A stretch of DNA of 29,144 bases, taken from Actinomycetes bacterium (GTDB lineage Bacteria > Actinomycetota > Actinomycetes > Actinomycetales > Microbacteriaceae). Location: contig JAEWKY010000091.1 in the NCBI GenBank assembly GCA_023457615.1, positions 1 through 29,144 on the forward strand. Reading direction: 5' to 3'. Of the stretch, positions 7,977 to 16,000 are shown piece by piece. The first letter of the stretch is position 1. Each line of letters begins with the position of its first letter. Position numbers and translations under genes: made by a program. The notes beneath the pieces were generated by a model, which was not told the DNA's origin, did not search any database, and saw only the letters and a program-made list of their open reading frames with translations.

Positions 7977-8096
7977 TCAGAGCGCGAACATGTACGCGGT
8001 CGCGGCCACCGCGAAGGCCGTCGCGGCGACGCCGACGATCGCCGTGATGATCGTGAGCGCGAGATCGCGGCGCGAGTTTTGCTGGGTCGTGGTCAT
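7977..8096 (-). CDS. 39-aa single-pass membrane peptide
   Basis: This short gene begins MTTTQQNSRRDLALTI, continues as one hydrophobic helix (about residues 13-38) and ends YMFAL then TGA. On the minus strand the ATG at 8096 is preceded by GAGGGGG at a good distance, a strong ribosome-binding site. The layout (polar N-terminus with two arginines, then one helix to the end) is like many conserved actinobacterial small membrane proteins. The function is unknown. It lies between marP and the DUF3137-like gene, all on the same strand. Confidence 0.65.
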   Translation of the reverse strand: MTTTQQNSRRDLALTIITAIVGVAATAFAVAATAYMFAL

Positions 8097-8198
8097 CGTG
8101 GTCCCCCTCGTGACGGCATCCGTCTCCCGTCCCGTGGATTCGGAGGCCTCGCCTTCCCAGCTGGGTACGAGCGTAGAACTCGCCGTGCCGACGCCGGA

Positions 8199-8217
8199 GG
8201 CCCTTGACAGGAGGGCC
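8199..8217 (-). terminator. Short hairpin after the MarP-like gene
   Basis: GGCCCT at 8199-8204 and AGGGCC at 8212-8217 form a 6-bp GC stem with a 7-nt loop, 33 nt beyond the stop of the minus-strand protease gene. There is no T-run, so this is a weak terminator candidate. Confidence 0.3.
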
Positions 8218-8250
8218 GAGGTCGGCGGGGCGGAGGTCGGCGGGTCGAGG

Positions 8251-9441
8251 TCAGCCGCGCACGCAGCTGCCGGAGGACACCCGCGACGTCAGGCCGGCGG
8301 CGGCGGAGCTCACGGGCGCGAGCTCGGTGTTCGTCATCGCGTAGCCGAGCTCGGCGTCGTCGGCGCTGCGCGCGAACACTACGCCGGCGACCCGGCCGTC
8401 GGTCGACAGCAGGGGTCCGCCCGAGTTGCCGGGCTGCACGACCGCGGCGAGCGTGTAGATCTCGCGCGGTGACCGGGAGGTGCCGTGGATGTCGGGGATC
8501 TGCTCCGTCGAGACGGCGAGCACCTCGGCGGCGCCGGTCGTGAACGGCCCGCCGTACGGATACCCCTCGACGACGGCCTCCGCGCCCACGGCGAGCGTCG
8601 GCGAGAGCGCGAGGGCGGGGGAGCGCAGCCCGTCGACGGCGACCACGGCGAGGTCGTCGATCGGGTCGAGGTAGACGACGCGCCCCTCGAGCGTCTGCCC
8701 GTTGGGCGCCTCGACGATCGGCTGCTCGACCCCCGCGACGACGTGCGCGTTCGTGACGATGCGGTCGGTCGCGACGACGAAGCCCGTGCCGGTCTGATTC
8801 TGGCCGCACGCGAACGCCGTGCCGCCGATCCGGACGACCGACTGCGCGGCCGCGGTGAGCGGGTCGGTGTCGGTCGGCACGTCCGGGATGCCGGGAGAGG
8901 TCGAGACGCCGCCGAGCGCCTCGCCGATGACCGGCAGCCCCTCCTCGAGCACGGCCGCGCGCAGCCGCGAGAGCGCCGCGTCGATCGGGGCCGGGGTCAC
9001 GGCGTCGATGCCGCGCAGCACGTACGAGCCCGAGATCGCCTGACTGAAGAGCGGCACGCCCATCGACCCGACCCCGCCCGCGACGAGCGAGATCGCGAGG
9101 GCGGCGATGACGCCGTTCGCGAGCCCCCCCGCGAGCCTGCTGCCGGCGCCGGGACCCTCGCGGTCGGGGTCGCGGTCGCGGATGCCGCGGCCGATGCGGG
9201 CGCCGAGCGCGTGGCCGCCGAAGAGCAGCACGAGCGCCATCGAGACGATCACGGCGACACGCCAGAAGGGGTCGGGCACCGCGGCCGCGAGCAGGGGGAT
9301 CGCCAGGAACGCGGCGGCCCCACCGGCGACGACCCCGAGGATCGCGCCGAGGCTCCGGGCGAGGCCGTTGCGCACCCCCTCGCCGATGAACACGAGCAGG
9401 GCGAGCACGAGCAGCACGTCGAGCAGTCGGTCGGCGATCAT
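8251..9441 (-). CDS. MarP-like membrane serine protease (CvpA helices plus trypsin-like domain)
   Basis: The protein has 396 aa, close to the 397 aa of mycobacterial MarP (Rv3671c). Four hydrophobic helices of a CvpA/colicin-V-production-like domain occupy about residues 5-130. A periplasm-facing chymotrypsin-fold protease (about 190-396) carries H233 in TNAHVVAG, D263 in DDLAVV and S340 in QPGNSGGP, a complete catalytic triad. Cysteines 212 and 393 match the positions of the disulfide that controls activity in MarP. In mycobacteria the enzyme protects against acid and oxidative stress by processing a peptidoglycan hydrolase. A similar envelope-stress role here is inference. The next minus-strand gene is the 39-aa membrane peptide. 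Confidence 0.9.
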   Translation of the reverse strand: MIADRLLDVLLVLALLVFIGEGVRNGLARSLGAILGVVAGGAAAFLAIPLLAAAVPDPFWRVAVIVSMALVLLFGGHALGARIGRGIRDRDPDREGPGAGSRLAGGLANGVIAALAISLVAGGVGSMGVPLFSQAISGSYVLRGIDAVTPAPIDAALSRLRAAVLEEGLPVIGEALGGVSTSPGIPDVPTDTDPLTAAAQSVVRIGGTAFACGQNQTGTGFVVATDRIVTNAHVVAGVEQPIVEAPNGQTLEGRVVYLDPIDDLAVVAVDGLRSPALALSPTLAVGAEAVVEGYPYGGPFTTGAAEVLAVSTEQIPDIHGTSRSPREIYTLAAVVQPGNSGGPLLSTDGRVAGVVFARSADDAELGYAMTNTELAPVSSAAAGLTSRVSSGSCVRG

Positions 9442-9595
9442 CGCGCTCCAGTCTGACGGATCCGACTACACGATCGCGGTTCCCGCGCGCAATCCCCCCG
9501 GTCTCGATTCACGGCGCGGAGAGATGCTCGCCTACCGTCGATCCGATGCCGGGCACCCGTACCGGCCGCGGTTTCGAGCATCGTCCGAGGAGCAC

Positions 9596-9898
9596 GTGGG
9601 AACCCTGTACTACGGCGCCTCCCGCCTCGCTCTCAAGATCGACGACGTCACCCTCGCCCACCTCCGCGTGGTCGCGACCGCGAAGCTCCGCCGCGGGGAG
9701 TCGTTCACCGTCTCCTGGACCGACCCGGACGCCCCCGAGGACTCGCGCGAGTCGCTGTGGATCCACCGCGACGCCGACCTCATGTTCGTGCTCGACGCCC
9801 GGGCGCCGCGCCTCGACAACGCCCTGCTCGCGTCGATGAGCGCCGCGGCCTACGTGGCCCGCGGCATCGAGATCGAGGCGCGTCGCGTCACGCCGTGA
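9596..9898 (+). CDS. DUF7882-like small conserved protein
   Basis: The protein has 100 aa from a GTG at 9596. It begins VGTLYYGASRLALKIDD and continues TLAHLRVVATAKLRRGESF, a pattern common in small Microbacteriaceae proteins labelled DUF7882. The middle has SLWIHRDADLMFVLD, and the end gives a helix plus ARRVTP. The function is unknown; the family is restricted to high-GC actinobacteria as far as I know. The in-frame open region extends upstream to 9107, inside the opposite-strand protease gene, so the start was placed where family similarity begins; GAGGAG stands just before it, with a rather short spacing of 3 nt. A TACCGT at 9533-9538 may be the -10, giving a 50-nt leader. Confidence 0.75.
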   Translation: MGTLYYGASRLALKIDDVTLAHLRVVATAKLRRGESFTVSWTDPDAPEDSRESLWIHRDADLMFVLDARAPRLDNALLASMSAAAYVARGIEIEARRVTP

Positions 9899-9934
9899 CC
9901 GCGCCGAGCCGCCCGCCGGCGACCATCGGGCGCG

Positions 9935-10279
9935 CTACGTCGTGATGTCGTGGTCGAGCACCGTGAAATCGTCGGGCAGCCGGAATCCGGATGCCGTCGG
10001 AGCCTCGTCGAGGCGCGAGATGCGCTCCCGCATGTCGGCGATGGCGGCCTCGCTGCCCGCGATCTCGTGGTCGGGCTCCTCGGGCTGAGTCAGCATCCCG
10101 AGCCCCATGCCGGCGCCCACGACGAGGGACGCCGTGGTCGCGTGCCCGCCCACCTCGGCGGGCAGGTCGATGCGCTCGACGCGATCGAACGAGACGAGCA
10201 GCCGGGCGAGCTCGAAGGCGGTGTCGGCGACCTCGTCGACCGTCTCGATCGCGTGGCCCTGCCAGAGCAGCGTCTTCAC
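9935..10279 (-). CDS. Hypothetical 114-aa protein
   Basis: The protein is not recognised. It starts at a GTG (10279 on the minus strand) with GGGAAGGGA about 8 nt upstream as a good ribosome-binding site. It begins MKTLLWQGHAIETVDEVADT, and is acidic and soluble, with no membrane helix. An alternating hydrophobic pattern near SFDRVERIDLPAEV and ASLVVGAGMGLGM suggests a small alpha/beta fold. The segment EAAIADMRERISRLDE is probably a helix. It is convergent with the DUF7882-like gene, with 36 bp between the stops and a weak CGCCCG/CGGGCG hairpin (9910-9932) between them. Confidence 0.65.
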   Translation of the reverse strand: MKTLLWQGHAIETVDEVADTAFELARLLVSFDRVERIDLPAEVGGHATTASLVVGAGMGLGMLTQPEEPDHEIAGSEAAIADMRERISRLDEAPTASGFRLPDDFTVLDHDITT

Positions 10280-10395
10280 GCCGTATCCCTTCCCGCGGTG
10301 TCCGCGTCCCAGGTTAGGAATCGCGGGGGCGACCCGGTAGGCGGGTGAAAATCCGTCGGGTTTGTGCTATCTCTGCACTCCTCTAGAGCGATGTA

Positions 10396-10424
10396 TTGCG
10401 ATATATCGGAATGTATCGTAAACT
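10396..10424 (+). promoter_or_regulatory. padR promoter with CGATATATCG operator palindrome in the spacer
   Basis: TTGCGA (10396-10401) and TAAACT (10419-10424) are 17 bp apart, a good sigma-70-type promoter. The perfect 10-bp palindrome CGATATATCG (10399-10408) overlaps the -35 box and part of the spacer, and ATGTAT half-sites flank it. A protein bound there would block the polymerase. PadR regulators usually repress their own genes from such sites. Confidence 0.6.
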
Positions 10425-10458
10425 GACCATCGAACTCATCCCGATCGAAGGAGAACCC

Positions 10459-11049
10459 ATGCACCGCATGAATCACCCCCGCGGGTTCCGACAGGGAACC
10501 CAGCCCCACCCGCATTCCCGCTTCCGCCACCACGGAGCGCCCAACCCCGGGGCCGACTACTTCGGCTTCCTCGGCGGCCCCGCCTTCGGCGGCCCGCGCG
10601 GGTTCGGCGGCCGCGCCCGCAAGGGCGACGTGCGCAGCGCGATCCTCTCGCTCCTGAGCGAGGCGCCGACCAACGGCTACGGCCTCATCAAGGCCATCCA
10701 CGCGAAGTCGGAGGGCGCCTGGCGTCCCAGCCCCGGCTCCGTCTACCCGACGCTCCAGCAGCTCGTCGACGAGGGGCTGATCGCCCCGACCTCGCAGGGG
10801 CCGCGCTCCGAGTACGCGCTCACCGACGAGGGGCGCACCCATGTCGCCGAGCACGCCGACGAGATCGCGGCCGCGTGGACGCAGTCGCGCAACCCGTGGA
10901 AGGAGCAGGGCGACTTGGCTCTCGCCGCGCGCAAGCTCGCGGGCGTCGTGCGTCAGGTCGCGACCGAGGGCACGCCCGAGCAGCGCGCCGCGGCGACCGA
11001 GAAGCTCGACGGCCTGCGCCGCGAGCTCTACCGGATGCTCGGCGAGTAG
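10459..11049 (+). CDS. PadR-family transcriptional regulator with His/Gly-rich N-terminus
   Basis: The protein has 196 aa. The winged-helix PadR domain occupies about residues 55-130, with the typical NGYGLIKAI (72-80), PSPGSVYPTLQQL (90-102) and a wing ending in YALTDEGR. A C-terminal helical part (about 138-196) should form the dimer. The first 50 residues are unusual for PadR: rich in Gly, Phe and Pro, with six histidines in the first 25. The ATG at 10459 was chosen because GAAGGAG stands 7 nt before it; an in-frame ATG upstream overlaps the promoter. Self-repression is likely from the operator. The regulated neighbour, often a transporter, is not obvious, as the next gene is a NERD protein. 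Confidence 0.9.
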   Translation: MHRMNHPRGFRQGTQPHPHSRFRHHGAPNPGADYFGFLGGPAFGGPRGFGGRARKGDVRSAILSLLSEAPTNGYGLIKAIHAKSEGAWRPSPGSVYPTLQQLVDEGLIAPTSQGPRSEYALTDEGRTHVAEHADEIAAAWTQSRNPWKEQGDLALAARKLAGVVRQVATEGTPEQRAAATEKLDGLRRELYRMLGE

Positions 11050-11179
11050 CCGCCCGCCCCACGGCTCGCTCATCCCGCCCAGCCGCCCGAGCTCGGCCTG
11101 GGTCCCGGATGGGCACCCCGTGTTCGGGGGACTGCGCCCCCTCTGCGGGGCCTCTACCTTCGGAGGCGGGAAGGGCGCC

Positions 11180-11989
11180 ATGGATCAGGGACCGGCGCCG
11201 GAAACCGCGCGCTGGTCGCTTCGATCGCGCGGGCCGGCTCATGCTGTCAGTCACCGCTGCCTCGAGCTGCAGCGCGAGGCACGGCCGCGCGGATGGCTCG
11301 CGCGACTGCTGGGTCTCGACCCGCTGCATCCGGATGCCGTCAGCTGGTACCGGGGCGCGCTCGGGGAGCTGCGCGTCGGCCGCCTGCTCGCAGGCCTCGG
11401 GCCCGGCTGGCGGGTGCTGCACGCCGTGCCGCACGGCGACCACGGCGCCGACATCGACCACCTCGTGATCGGCCCGGCCGGGGTCTTCACGATCAACACG
11501 AAGAACCACACGGGACGTCGGGTCTGGGTCGGCGGCGCGGCGCTCCACGTCGACGGGCAGCGCACGAGCCACATCCCGGCCGCGGAGCGCGAGGCCGGCG
11601 CGGCGTCCCGCTTCCTCACGCGGGCGATCGGCGCCCGAGTCACCGCCACGCCGCTCGTGGTCGTCGTCGATCCCGCGGAGCTGCGACACGGTGACACGCC
11701 GTCACCCGTCCCCGTGCTCACGGCCGCCCGCGTCGTGCGCCACCTGCGGGCGCTGCCGTCGCGTCTCGAGGCCGACGTCGTGGCGACGATCAGCCGGGCC
11801 GCCGAGGAGTGGACGACGTGGCGGCCGTTCGGCGTCGACCTGCCGTCGCACACCGATCCCGACGACGCCTTCGCGCGACTCCGCCGCGAGGTCGAGCGCG
11901 CCCGGCGCCACCGGGTGCTCTGGGCGCTGACCGGTCTCGTCGCGCTGCCGCTCGCCGTCATCGGCGTCGCCTCCGGGCTGCTCGGCTGA
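11180..11989 (+). CDS. NERD-domain protein with C-terminal membrane anchor
   Basis: The protein has 269 aa. A nuclease-related (NERD) domain spans about residues 58-165: GELRVGRLL (62-70), GADIDHLVIGPAGVF (89-103) and INTKNHTG (105-112) are the family's conserved strands, related to the restriction-endonuclease-like fold. The canonical acidic-x-Lys pair is altered to N-T-K, so cleavage activity is uncertain, although this form looks common in actinobacterial members. The last 25 residues are one hydrophobic helix, so the protein is probably anchored with the domain in the cytoplasm. The ATG at 11180 follows GGAGGCGGGAAGGG. An open frame extends upstream into padR but lacks family similarity. 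The function is unknown; DNA processing is inferred. Confidence 0.8.
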   Translation: MDQGPAPETARWSLRSRGPAHAVSHRCLELQREARPRGWLARLLGLDPLHPDAVSWYRGALGELRVGRLLAGLGPGWRVLHAVPHGDHGADIDHLVIGPAGVFTINTKNHTGRRVWVGGAALHVDGQRTSHIPAAEREAGAASRFLTRAIGARVTATPLVVVVDPAELRHGDTPSPVPVLTAARVVRHLRALPSRLEADVVATISRAAEEWTTWRPFGVDLPSHTDPDDAFARLRREVERARRHRVLWALTGLVALPLAVIGVASGLLG

Positions 11990-12015
11990 GCTCCCGCGCC
12001 GCCCGCCCGGACGGG

Positions 12016-12043
12016 TTGACCCGGCGGGGCGTGTCCCTAAGAT
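12016..12043 (+). promoter_or_regulatory. Promoter TTGACC-16-TAAGAT for the zinc-ribbon membrane protein
   Basis: TTGACC (12016-12021) and TAAGAT (12038-12043) have a 16-bp spacer. The -10 box ends 7 nt before the ATG at 12051, so the transcript is probably leaderless. The in-frame ATG at 12042 lies inside the -10 box and is rejected. Confidence 0.6.
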
Positions 12044-12050
12044 GGGGGAC

Positions 12051-12557
12051 ATGACGGTCGCTTACCCGACGACCGGCATCGCAGCCCCGCAGCTCGAGAC
12101 CCCCCGCGTCGAGTCCCCCCTCGCGTGCACGACCTGCGGCACCCGAGCCGGCGACCTCCGCGAGCCCTTCTGCGCCCACTGCGGGTCGCGCGTGTCGATC
12201 CCCGTGCGGGCCGGCATCGCGTCGATCGCGGCCACGCGCTCGCTGCAGTTCGCCGCGCTCGCCGTCATCACCAACATCCTCGTCGGCGGTGCCGCCTTCG
12301 GCGTCGTCTACCTCCTGCGCGACGCCGCCCGCCTCACCGAGGCCGCCGTCGGCCTCGAGGCGCTGCGCTTCCTGCTCGTCGGCGCGATCCTCGCGCTCGC
12401 GATCCGCGCCGGCGTGCGCGGGCTGAGGCAGACGCGCGACGGGATGCTGAAGCGCCGCCCGTGGGCGATCCTCGGCCTCGTCGTGGCCGGCTTCTACGCC
12501 CTGCTCGTCACCGGGTCGTTCGTCGCGACCACCGCGCTGTACCTCTTCGTCCTCTGA
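12051..12557 (+). CDS. Zinc-ribbon membrane protein
   Basis: The protein has 168 aa. Two CxxC knuckles (CTTC at about 26-29 and CAHC at about 42-45) form a short zinc ribbon near the N-terminus. Three hydrophobic helices follow, at about 67-90, 105-122 and 142-165, with RQTRDGMLKRRPW as a basic loop between the last two. Such double-Cys ribbon plus membrane proteins are common in actinobacteria and mostly have no assigned role. It lies just upstream of rpsO but appears to have its own promoter. The ribosomal gene probably has a separate start, with TGATAGCAT over the end of this gene. Confidence 0.8.
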   Translation: MTVAYPTTGIAAPQLETPRVESPLACTTCGTRAGDLREPFCAHCGSRVSIPVRAGIASIAATRSLQFAALAVITNILVGGAAFGVVYLLRDAARLTEAAVGLEALRFLLVGAILALAIRAGVRGLRQTRDGMLKRRPWAILGLVVAGFYALLVTGSFVATTALYLFVL

Positions 12558-12656
12558 TAGCATCGCAAGGTTGCCGTTCGATCGGCCGCGGATACAGAGA
12601 GCTCGCACATCGTGTGACGGGCGCCGCGCAACGAGGAAGAGGAGGGGATCGAATCT
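12558..12656 (+). promoter_or_regulatory. rpsO leader with TGATAGCAT extended -10
   Basis: TAGCAT at 12559-12564, preceded by TGA, looks like an extended -10 box directly after the upstream stop. The following leader of about 85 nt ends in GAGGAAGAGGAGGGG, a strong ribosome-binding region. S15 controls its own translation through the rpsO leader in several bacteria; no specific S15-binding structure was identified here. Confidence 0.4.
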
Positions 12657-12926
12657 ATGGCTCTTGACGCTGAGACCAAGAAGGCGATCATCGACGAGTA
12701 CGCTACCCAGCCCGGTGACACCGGATCCCCCGAGGTTCAGGTCGCGATCCTGACCAAGCGGATCAAGGACCTCACCGAGCACCTCAAGGAGCACAAGCAC
12801 GACCACCACTCGCGTCGTGGTCTGCTGCTCCTCGTCGGGCAGCGCCGCCGTCTTCTCGGCTACCTCCAGGACATCGACATCGAGCGCTACCGCTCGCTGA
12901 TCGAGCGCCTGGGGCTGCGCCGCTAA
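12657..12926 (+). CDS. rpsO: 30S ribosomal protein S15
   Basis: The protein has 89 aa, the standard S15 length. It starts MALDAETKKAIIDEYA and shows the family signature GDTGSPEVQVAILTKRI (22-38), then HLKEHKHDHHSRRGLL (45-60) with the basic helix that binds 16S rRNA, and ends YRSLIERLGLRR. S15 binds early in assembly of the 30S platform. The ATG is preceded by AGGAGGGG. In many bacteria rpsO lies directly before pnp; here pnp is on the same strand about 12 kb further on. A strong terminator closes the unit. Confidence 0.98.
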   Translation: MALDAETKKAIIDEYATQPGDTGSPEVQVAILTKRIKDLTEHLKEHKHDHHSRRGLLLLVGQRRRLLGYLQDIDIERYRSLIERLGLRR

Positions 12927-12935
12927 GCAAGCACT

Positions 12936-13005
12936 CTGCGGGTTCGCCGCAGCGCAAGACACCGAGACGGGCCGTCACCTTCGGGTGGCGGCTCGCTTCT
13001 TTTCT
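12936..13005 (+). terminator. Intrinsic terminator of rpsO
   Basis: The main hairpin has arms 12969-12979 and 12984-12994 (11 pairs, two of them G-T) closed by a TTCG tetraloop and followed by the T-rich tail GCTTCTTTTCTATTT. A smaller stem, CTGCGG/CCGCAG (12936-12952), precedes it. This is the clearest intrinsic terminator in the window. Confidence 0.85.
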
Positions 13006-13007
13006 AT

Positions 13008-13037
13008 TTGCATCGGACGATGCGACGGCAATATGTT
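13008..13037 (+). promoter_or_regulatory. Promoter TTGCAT-18-TATGTT for the STAND gene
   Basis: TTGCAT (13008-13013) and TATGTT (13032-13037) have an 18-bp spacer. The -10 box ends 6 nt before the GTG at 13044, giving a leaderless start. It begins right at the end of the rpsO terminator tail, so the gene has its own start of transcription. Confidence 0.45.
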
Positions 13038-13043
13038 CACCGC

Positions 13044-16000
13044 GTGGAGTCGTATTCGGACCAGGGCACGAAGAATTCCGCCGTCGATCAAGAGATCGAG
13101 GCCTGGCTCGGGCCCGACCGATGCGCGGAAGCATCGGCGTGGTTGGTAGGTGCCGGGATTTCGCTGACCGCCGACCGATTGTTGTCGTTCGGTCGTAGCG
13201 GGGCTGTTGTCGGAGTCGTGATCGCGCAATCTGCGACGGGTGCGGAGAAGATGGTCCTCAAGTTCGTCGACGACGGAGATTTCTCCGGGGCGACGGCGAA
13301 TCTCGCGTCGACCAGCCCCGCGGATTTCCTTGCCTCACACATCGTCGAGCCGTCGCACGAGTTCGTCTTTGCGGACGAACTCTCGCGGATCTCTCTGCAA
13401 AGGCTTGCGGGGGGCGATGACGCGCGGTGGCAGATGCTGGCGTCGCTGAGCGGCTTCGCTGAGATGACGGTGGCCATTCCTGTCATCACCACGTCACTGT
13501 TCGCGGAATGGAACCCTTCACCGCGTGCCGAGGGCCGGACAGCTGCCGACTTGATGGGGCACCGCGCGAGATCGAGGCTGGCTGTGGGGTCCGATTTCGA
13601 GAGATGGGCCCAACGCGAGATCGGGGCCGCGGTGACGGAGCGGCCGTGGGTGACGTTCGGATCGGTGCCCACTCGTCGGTTCCCCAACCCGTTCTTCGTC
13701 GCCCGCTCTAGTCTCGCCGACACATCCACGACGGCGCTCTTGGGCAACAGTCATGGGGATCTCCACGTCGAGAATGTATTTCTGCCCGTTGAGAGCTTCC
13801 CGGCTCCGAGCAAATTCGTGCTAATCGATCTCGATACCTTCTCGTCATCGGATTCGCTCGCGATCGACCCGGCTAACCTGCTTCTCTCTGAAATCGAGCG
13901 AGCCATCGTCCTGCTGAGGCCCTCGCATCGTGAGCGTCTGCTGGACCTCCTGATCAACCGAGACTCACCGATTCCGACGGAGCTCGTGGGCATCGTCGAG
14001 CTGTGGGACAAGACGGTCGAGGCCACGCTTGACTTGGCGACGGAGCGTGGATTCGGGAGCGAGTGGAGCCAACAATGGTGGTTCGCCCTCGCGGGCTCGG
14101 CGGTGATGCTCGCGAGTCGCGAGCGGCTCGACCACAGCACACGCATCTGGTTCTTCTCCCTGGCATCGGTCGCCCTGTCCAAGTTCTTCTACAGTCGCCC
14201 CGACGTGACCTACCCGGACGGCGATACCGTTCGGCTGGACCCCGTTCTCGACGACCGACAGCGAGCGGCCGCGGCGGCGACAGACGCGGTGGTCGAAGCC
14301 TCGACCGGGTTTGACGGTCGTTCACTGACCATTGCTCTCATCGCGCCCGGGTCGATCTCCAGTTGGAGCACAGTTTCGCTCGTCGGAGCTGGATGGGACC
14401 TCGTGATCGATTTCGACCGCCTCGCGGCGGAAGAGGGTGGATCTTTCCGCAGCGCGGTGTCTGCCGGTGCTCCTATCCGTCTCGTGCAGCCGGGCCAGAG
14501 CGTCTCGCTGAGCCGTGGTTCCACGGTGTGGGTGGCGGCGGCGGGACTAGTGCCTCCTGGCTCACCCGATGAGCAGAGCGAGGGCTACCGTGAATGGCGA
14601 TCGAAGAACCACTCGGGGCTCGCGGCTATTCTCGCGAGCGTCGCGACCTCGGTTGCCGGCCCGATCCGTCTGAATGCATTCGGCGTGCCAGACGCACGGA
14701 GTCGCGCCGTGGTCGAAGCGCTCCTCGACGCCGCGGAAGGTCGCGTCTCGCTCACCGTTATCAGCGCGGATCATGACGCCGGGGCACTGACTGACCATTC
14801 ACCTCAGACGATCGACGCCGAGCCGAACCTCGTCGCAGGTGGTTTTCCGGGAAGGCCAGCGAATCCAGACGACCCAAGGATTCTCGTCACGTTGCCCGCC
14901 GGTGACGGAACCGAGCGCGTGACCGTCGCAGAAGAGGATCGCCGCTGGCTGGAGGACGGATTCGAACTACTGCATTCTCAGGTCGCTCTCTACTCGAACG
15001 CGGTCGAAGGAGTAGCCGCCGACTTCTACGGGGGGCGTCGCATCACCTGGTTCGAGCTCGACTCCCACGTAGATCTCCCACGAACCGATCACACCGAGGC
15101 GCTCGAGCGCGCGCTTCGAACGAGGCTCTCCCGGAGGCGCACCGATCGCTACATATTCCAGCATCGCGCGGGCGCCGGGGGCACCACGATCGTTCGTCGC
15201 GTGATGTGGAATCTCCACAATGAATATCCGGTCTTGCTCACTGATCAGATTGTGGATGTCGCGCAGACGGCAAGCCGTATCCAGAAGCTCGCGAGTCTTA
15301 CCGAGCGCCAAGTGGTCGTTGTCATCGAGGGGACTCCCGCGACCGTCATCGACAAGCTTCACGACCTGCTTCGGTCGAGCTCCGTCCCGGTCCTGCTCAT
15401 CGTCGTTGCGCGTAGCTACCGCGGCCCCTCAACGCGCACGAGGACAGATTCGTCGAACGAGGTCGGCGAACTGACTCGAGATGAGCAGAGGTGGTTTGCG
15501 AGCTTTTTCTCGAATCTCGGCACGCGCGACGGGCTCAGGTCGGAGCTGAACCAGATCGGAAGACCCGGTGGCGAGGCCGCTGTGCCGTTCATGTACGCGC
15601 TCACAACGTTCGGGCACGAATTCACGGGTCTGCGCGCCTACGTCCAACGATTCTTGGCCGACGTCGAACCTGCACTCCGCCCTGTCTTGATCACGATCGC
15701 TATCGCCCACCGCTTCGGTGGGGTGGATGTGCACTCGTCACTTTTCGCCTCCGAGCTTCGACTTCCCATCGATGCTCCGGTGCGTCTTGCGACGCGGCTC
15801 GGAGACACGGTCAACGGACTCTTGATCGAAGCGACGACTGCGCGATGGCGCACGACTCACCTCCTAGTTGCCGAAGAGATCCTCTCCCAGACGTTGCGTC
15901 CCCTGGAGGGCCCGAGCGCGGACGATCCCGACGCGTGGTATCAGCAGCTTCCGAGCTGGGCCGAGAAGATCGTCGAGTTGGCCCGTATCGCCTCTCCGGG

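Noticed and set aside
7894..8472. Plus-strand frame of 192 codons between the membrane genes
   Set aside because: It is antisense to the 39-aa gene and to the end of the MarP-like gene and looks like random high-GC coding.
10396..10458. Longer start of padR at an upstream ATG/TTG
   Set aside because: It would sit inside the promoter and operator; the ATG at 10459 has an excellent ribosome-binding site.
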